Source: Deltaproteobacteria bacterium (lineage in GTDB: Bacteria > Myxococcota_A > UBA9160 > JAFDET01). From it: a stretch of 17,584 nt of DNA. Positions 14,973 through 17,584 of this stretch are shown piece after piece. The position numbers and the translations under genes are program-made. Where the stretch lies: the NCBI GenBank assembly GCA_019310195.1, contig JAFDET010000058.1:1-17584 (forward strand). The letters are read 5' to 3'. Below the pieces are notes generated by a model. The model was not told the DNA's origin, made no database searches, and saw only the letters and a program-made list of their open reading frames with translations. Positions within the stretch are counted from its first letter, which is position 1. Every line of letters begins with the position of its first letter.

Positions 14973-15692
14973 ATGTCCTCTCCCTTCAAGCTCGACCACG
15001 TGGCGCTGGGCCTGCGGCGCATGAGCGACGGCCTTCCCCTGGTGCGCGACCTGCTCGGGGGCGTGTACGTGGCCGAGATGCCCGAGGGCGTCTTCCGCTG
15101 GACCCAGTGGCGCTTCGCCAACGGCGGCGTACTGGAGCTGCTGGAGCCCCACGGCCCGCCGGGCGGCTTCCTGCACCGCTTCCTGGACGCCCGCGGCCCC
15201 GGCTTCCACCACGTGACCTTCAAGGTTCCGGATCTCGCCGCCGCCGCCGCCCGCTCAGAAAAGCTTGGCTACGACATCGTCGGCTACAACGACAGCCAGC
15301 CCATGTGGAAGGAGGCCTTCGTGCATCCCAAGCAGGCCATGGGCATCGTCGTGCAGCTGGCGGAGTCGCACGAGAACTGGCCTGTGCCAGCGGATCCTGC
15401 CGACGCGGCGAGCATCCTGGCCCTGCGGCTGGTGGCGCGGGACCCGGCCGCCGCGCGCCGCCTGTGGGGCGAGCTGCTCGGCGGAAGCGAGAGCGACGAG
15501 GACGGCACGCTCTGCTTTCGCTGGCCGGATTCGCCCATCGCCGTGCGCGTGGAGCTGGACGCACAGGCGTCGGACGAAGGCCCCCGCCGGCTCGAGATCG
15601 GCTGCGAACGCCGCCTGGACCTGCCCGACGGCTCCTACCCGGAGCTGGGCGCGACCTTCGTGCAGGTCGGCGCACAAGGAGGAATCGCATGA
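14973..15692 (+). CDS. VOC-fold protein (glyoxalase / methylmalonyl-CoA epimerase-like)
   Basis: This 239-residue protein has a first VOC module (about 6-132): LDHVALGL at the start, LELLEP (54-59), FHHVTFKVPDL (78-88) and GIVVQLAE (124-131). A more divergent second VOC-like half follows (about 145-235). VOC proteins are metal-dependent epimerases, lyases, isomerases or dioxygenases. Candidate ligands are His9, Glu55, His79 or His80 and Gln128. As I recall methylmalonyl-CoA epimerase, its set is His-Gln-His-Glu, so the Gln and Glu look exchanged. The start lacks a good Shine-Dalgarno sequence and follows an inverted repeat by five bases. Its TGA overlaps the SDR ATG by four bases (ATGA), so the two are translationally coupled and probably act in one pathway. 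Confidence 0.85.
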   Translation: MSSPFKLDHVALGLRRMSDGLPLVRDLLGGVYVAEMPEGVFRWTQWRFANGGVLELLEPHGPPGGFLHRFLDARGPGFHHVTFKVPDLAAAAARSEKLGYDIVGYNDSQPMWKEAFVHPKQAMGIVVQLAESHENWPVPADPADAASILALRLVARDPAAARRLWGELLGGSESDEDGTLCFRWPDSPIAVRVELDAQASDEGPRRLEIGCERRLDLPDGSYPELGATFVQVGAQGGIA

Positions 15693-16462
15693 GCGCTCCC
15701 CTGGAAGGAAAGCGGACCCTGGTCACGGGAGCCTCCCGCGGCATCGGCCGGGGCATCGCCGTGGCCTTCGCCCGGGCCGGCGCGGACGTCGCGCTGGGCT
15801 ACCGGCGCGACCAATCCGCCGCCGATGAGGTGATCGCGGAGATCGAAGGCCTCGGCCGCAAGGCCGTGGCCCTGGCAGCCGACGTGCGCGACCTGGACGC
15901 CATGCGCGCGCTGGTGCAGGGAAGCGTGGACGCGCTGGGCGGCCTGGACGTAGTGGTGGCCAACGCGGGCGTGGCCTCTCGCTTCCAGCCGCTGCACGAG
16001 GTGGACCCGGGCTACTGGCAGCGGGTGATCGACGTAGACCTGGGCGGCGTCTTCAACACGCTGCACGCCGCGCTGCCCGTGCTGCGCGAGCAGCGCTCGG
16101 GGGTGATCCTGAGCATCTCGTCGGTCGCCGCCGACGCCTGCGGCGCCAACGGCGCGCCCTACAACGCGGCCAAGGCCGGTGTCAACGCGCTGACCCAGAC
16201 CGTGGCCCGCGAGAACGCCGAGCTCGGCATCCGCGCCAACGTGATCGCGCCGGGCTTCATCGCCACCGACATGGGCGAGGCCCTGCTGGAGGCGCACGGC
16301 GAGCTGATCCTGAAGTCCATCCCGCTGGGCCGAGCAGGCACGCCGCAAGACATCGGCGAGCTGGCGGTCTACCTGGCGTCCGAGGCCGGAGCCTGGATCA
16401 GCGGACAGGTCTTCCGCATCGACGGCGGCGCCCTGGGGGCCAGCGCCCGGCGCGTGGTCTAG
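15689..16462 (+). CDS. Short-chain dehydrogenase/reductase (FabG-like)
   Basis: This 257-residue NAD(P)-dependent oxidoreductase has the cofactor motif TGASRGIG (13-20), NAG (92-94), catalytic Ser144/Ser145 and Tyr158-x3-Lys162. The PGFIATDM loop (188-195) and C-terminal ISGQVFRIDGG (237-247) match 3-oxoacyl-ACP reductase-like classical SDRs. The tetrad Asn position reads VDLGG, with Asp117 in place of Asn, a variant I have seen in other SDRs. Arg at 39-40 after the second strand suggests NADPH preference. The ATG has AAGGAGG six bases upstream and overlaps the VOC stop by four bases. Its TAG shares the palindrome CTAG with the stop of the convergent CMD gene. A ketone/alcohol conversion in the same pathway as the VOC protein is likely; the substrate is unknown. 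Confidence 0.93.
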   Translation: MSAPLEGKRTLVTGASRGIGRGIAVAFARAGADVALGYRRDQSAADEVIAEIEGLGRKAVALAADVRDLDAMRALVQGSVDALGGLDVVVANAGVASRFQPLHEVDPGYWQRVIDVDLGGVFNTLHAALPVLREQRSGVILSISSVAADACGANGAPYNAAKAGVNALTQTVARENAELGIRANVIAPGFIATDMGEALLEAHGELILKSIPLGRAGTPQDIGELAVYLASEAGAWISGQVFRIDGGALGASARRVV

Positions 16463-17010
16463 GTCTCGGGCCAGCGCTCGGCGAACGGCTCGGGCGGGAG
16501 CCTCAAGCCGTTGCACAGGAACGATACGGCGTGGTAGAGGCCTGCCGTGTAGATCAGCTCCAGGATCTGCGGCTCATCGAAGTACCGGCGCAGCCCCTCC
16601 CAGCCGGCGTCCGAGATCGACGCGTCGTCGTGAAGCTCGTCACACATTCGTACCAGGGCGGCCTGCTGCGGCTCCCAGATCGGATCGTCGGCGGACGCAG
16701 TCACCGTGGCGCGGATCCACGCGTCGCCCAGCTCCAGCGGTCGTGCGAAGGCGGCCGCGTGAACGCCCCACTCGTAGGCGGCGCCACAGCGGGCGGTGGT
16801 GCGGTGAATCACCAGCTCGCGATCGCGGATCGCGACCGGCCCCGGGTCCAGGACGCCCGCGCGCATGAAACGCGGGAAGATTCGCGGGCAGCTGGCCAGC
16901 GTGCGGAAGAGCAGGAGCGGCTCCATGCCTTCCGGCATCACCCGATCGAAGAGAGCCTGGGTCTCCGGCGAATAGGGCGGCGCGAGGGGCTCGATGCGAG
17001 GGGTCGTCAC
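16459..17010 (-). CDS. Carboxymuconolactone decarboxylase (CMD) family protein
   Basis: This 183-residue protein belongs to the AhpD/CMD fold family. The typical segment RTTARCGAAYEWGVHAAAF (70-88) holds Cys75, the YEW triplet and His84. The second cysteine of the CxxC pair found in true AhpD is absent, so peroxidase-type disulfide chemistry of that kind is unlikely. Most homologues of this length have no assigned reaction. The GTG start has GGAG six bases upstream. It diverges from an HxlR-family regulator across 94 bp rich in dyads, so that regulator probably controls it. The stop codon overlaps that of the SDR gene on the opposite strand in one shared CTAG. Confidence 0.85.
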   Translation of the reverse strand: MTTPRIEPLAPPYSPETQALFDRVMPEGMEPLLLFRTLASCPRIFPRFMRAGVLDPGPVAIRDRELVIHRTTARCGAAYEWGVHAAAFARPLELGDAWIRATVTASADDPIWEPQQAALVRMCDELHDDASISDAGWEGLRRYFDEPQILELIYTAGLYHAVSFLCNGLRLPPEPFAERWPET

Positions 17011-17035
17011 GGCGGTCTCCGCGGCGCAGGGATGC

Positions 17036-17091
17036 GCTACGGTTTTGATAGCACCGAGTCGAACGCGACTCTACTTTTTCCGTAGCACCGA
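17036..17091. promoter_or_regulatory. Dyad-rich operator region between CMD and HxlR genes
   Basis: Three nested patterns fill this gap. The first is a 7-bp inverted repeat, GCTACGG (17036-17042) with CCGTAGC (17080-17086). The second is an inner perfect dyad GAGTCG-AACG-CGACTC (17056-17071). The third is a 9-bp direct repeat TAGCACCGA at 17049-17057 and 17083-17091. TTGATA (17045-17050) could be a plus-strand -35, but no good -10 follows. The inner dyad is followed by TACTTTTTCC, so it could also fold as an intrinsic-terminator-like hairpin in the HxlR leader. Binding by the adjacent HxlR protein is the simplest explanation, but is inferred. Confidence 0.5.
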
Positions 17092-17104
17092 ACAGGAGGC
17101 TGCC

Positions 17105-17440
17105 ATGGCCACTCCGCGCCCCGGCCGCCCGGTCCGCGGCTCCTCGAGCGGCCGCCCGATCATGGCGCTGCTCGACCTGCTGGGGCGCCGCTGGGCGCTG
17201 CGCGTGCTCTGGGAGCTGCGCGCCGGGCCCGCGACCTTCCGCGAGCTGCGCGCCCGCTGCGACACCATGTCACCCAGCGTGCTCAACACGCGCCTGCATG
17301 AGTTGCGGGGAGCGGGGATCGTCGAGGAGGCAAGCGGCGCCGGTGGCTACCGACTGACCGGCCGCGGCCGCAAGCTCCTGACGGCCCTCACGCCGCTCGA
17401 CGCCTGGGCCCGAGGGTGGCGGCCAGCGGACGAACGCTAG
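17105..17440 (+). CDS. HxlR/MarR-type winged-helix transcriptional regulator
   Basis: This 111-residue DNA-binding protein has the HxlR layout: LLGRRWALRVLWELRAGPATFRELRARC (25-52), the recognition helix SPSVLNTRLHELRGAGIVEE (56-75) and a wing GYRLTGRGRKLL (81-92). HxlR proteins act as dimers on dyad operators and often sense reactive aldehydes or redox state through an N-terminal cysteine. That cysteine is missing here; the only one is Cys52, so the signal is unclear. The ATG at 17105 has AGGAGG five bases upstream, and the longer in-frame opening from 16994 is not used. It diverges from the CMD gene, its probable target, and ends in a CTAG shared with the convergent gene at the right edge. 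Confidence 0.9.
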   Translation: MATPRPGRPVRGSSSGRPIMALLDLLGRRWALRVLWELRAGPATFRELRARCDTMSPSVLNTRLHELRGAGIVEEASGAGGYRLTGRGRKLLTALTPLDAWARGWRPADER

Positions 17441-17584
17441 AGGCCCAGGGGGTACTGGCGGCGGAAACCGCGCCGCTTCAGGCAGCTCTCGTACTGCTTG
17501 GGCGTGTCGGTGAGCTGCTCGCAGGCCTTCTGGGCCTGGTAGAAGCGGCGCTCGTCCTTGGGCGCCACCTTCCACGGGCGCGGC
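17437..17584 (-). CDS. C-terminal end of an unknown protein (5' part outside window)
   Basis: The last 48 codons of a minus-strand gene enter from the right edge and stop at a TAG in the CTAG shared with the HxlR gene. The visible part is hydrophilic and basic, with KDERRFYQAQKACEQL (9-24 of the visible part) and YESCLKRRGFRR (31-42). The two cysteines are 13 residues apart and resemble the conserved disulfide-type pair at the end of small exported or lipid-anchored proteins. Amino-acid composition is that of a real protein, unlike the Arg/Pro-rich shadow frames. I do not recognise the family. Confidence 0.6.
   Translation of the reverse strand, partial: PRPWKVAPKDERRFYQAQKACEQLTDTPKQYESCLKRRGFRRQYPLGL

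Noticed and set aside
12020..15223. Minus-strand open frame of 1067 codons
   Set aside because: It overlaps the acyl-CoA synthetase, the transporter in another frame and the VOC gene; no domain of its own.
1..17584. Mobile elements, CRISPR arrays, tRNA or rRNA genes
   Set aside because: I looked on both strands for transposase motifs, terminal repeats, regularly spaced repeats and RNA gene signatures and saw none.

Overview
The window is a high-GC (by eye near 70 %) bacterial chromosomal segment, densely coded and gene-rich, with no rRNA, tRNA, CRISPR array, transposase or phage gene that I can see. Codon use, the frequent GTG starts, B12-dependent light regulation, and the mix of acyl-CoA synthetase, VOC, SDR and CMD proteins suit a Gram-negative, deltaproteobacterial-type lineage (Myxococcota or Binatota-like). 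That assignment is an inference. A lipoprotein signal peptide and a PlsB-type acyltransferase support a proteobacterial-style envelope.

Region 1 (1-5040): a membrane-anchored alpha/beta hydrolase, cut off by the left edge, diverges from an M20 amidohydrolase lipoprotein, which is followed 21 bp later by plsB (glycerol-3-phosphate acyltransferase).

Region 2 (4793-11279) is the most interesting part. A CarH/LitR-type regulator (MerR DNA-binding domain plus cobalamin-binding domain) sits between two outward-facing transcription units. To the left on the minus strand are a DCC-family thiol oxidoreductase and a DUF523-DUF1722 (TudS-YbgA) fusion. To the right on the plus strand are a group-2-like sigma-70 factor, a cyclopropane/methylene fatty-acid synthase family methyltransferase and a PlsC-like acyltransferase. 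Ahead of both units lies the same promoter-operator pattern, TAGACA-N5-TTGACA-N-C: two 11-bp direct repeats whose second copy is a consensus -35 element. This is the layout known for CarH operators. Downstream, both have N14 then GTCnAGnT, followed by a start codon 6-7 nt after the -10-like hexamer and no Shine-Dalgarno sequence, so both transcripts may be leaderless. My reading is a B12-dependent light-response island whose outputs are a sigma factor, membrane fatty-acid modification, phospholipid acylation and Fe-S/thiol chemistry.

Region 3 (11381-13570): an acyl-CoA synthetase and a small four-helix membrane protein in one operon. Region 4 (13582-14895, minus): an 11-helix sodium-dependent (NSS/SLC6) amino-acid transporter. 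Region 5 (14973-16462): a VOC-fold protein and an SDR oxidoreductase translationally coupled through ATGA. Region 6 (16459-17440): a CMD-family protein diverging from an HxlR regulator across an intergenic region full of dyads. At the right edge is the C-terminus of an unknown small protein with a cysteine pair (17437-17584, minus).

No stretch longer than about 200 bp lacks a gene. The longest is 8789-8986, between the sigma factor and the fatty-acid synthase.
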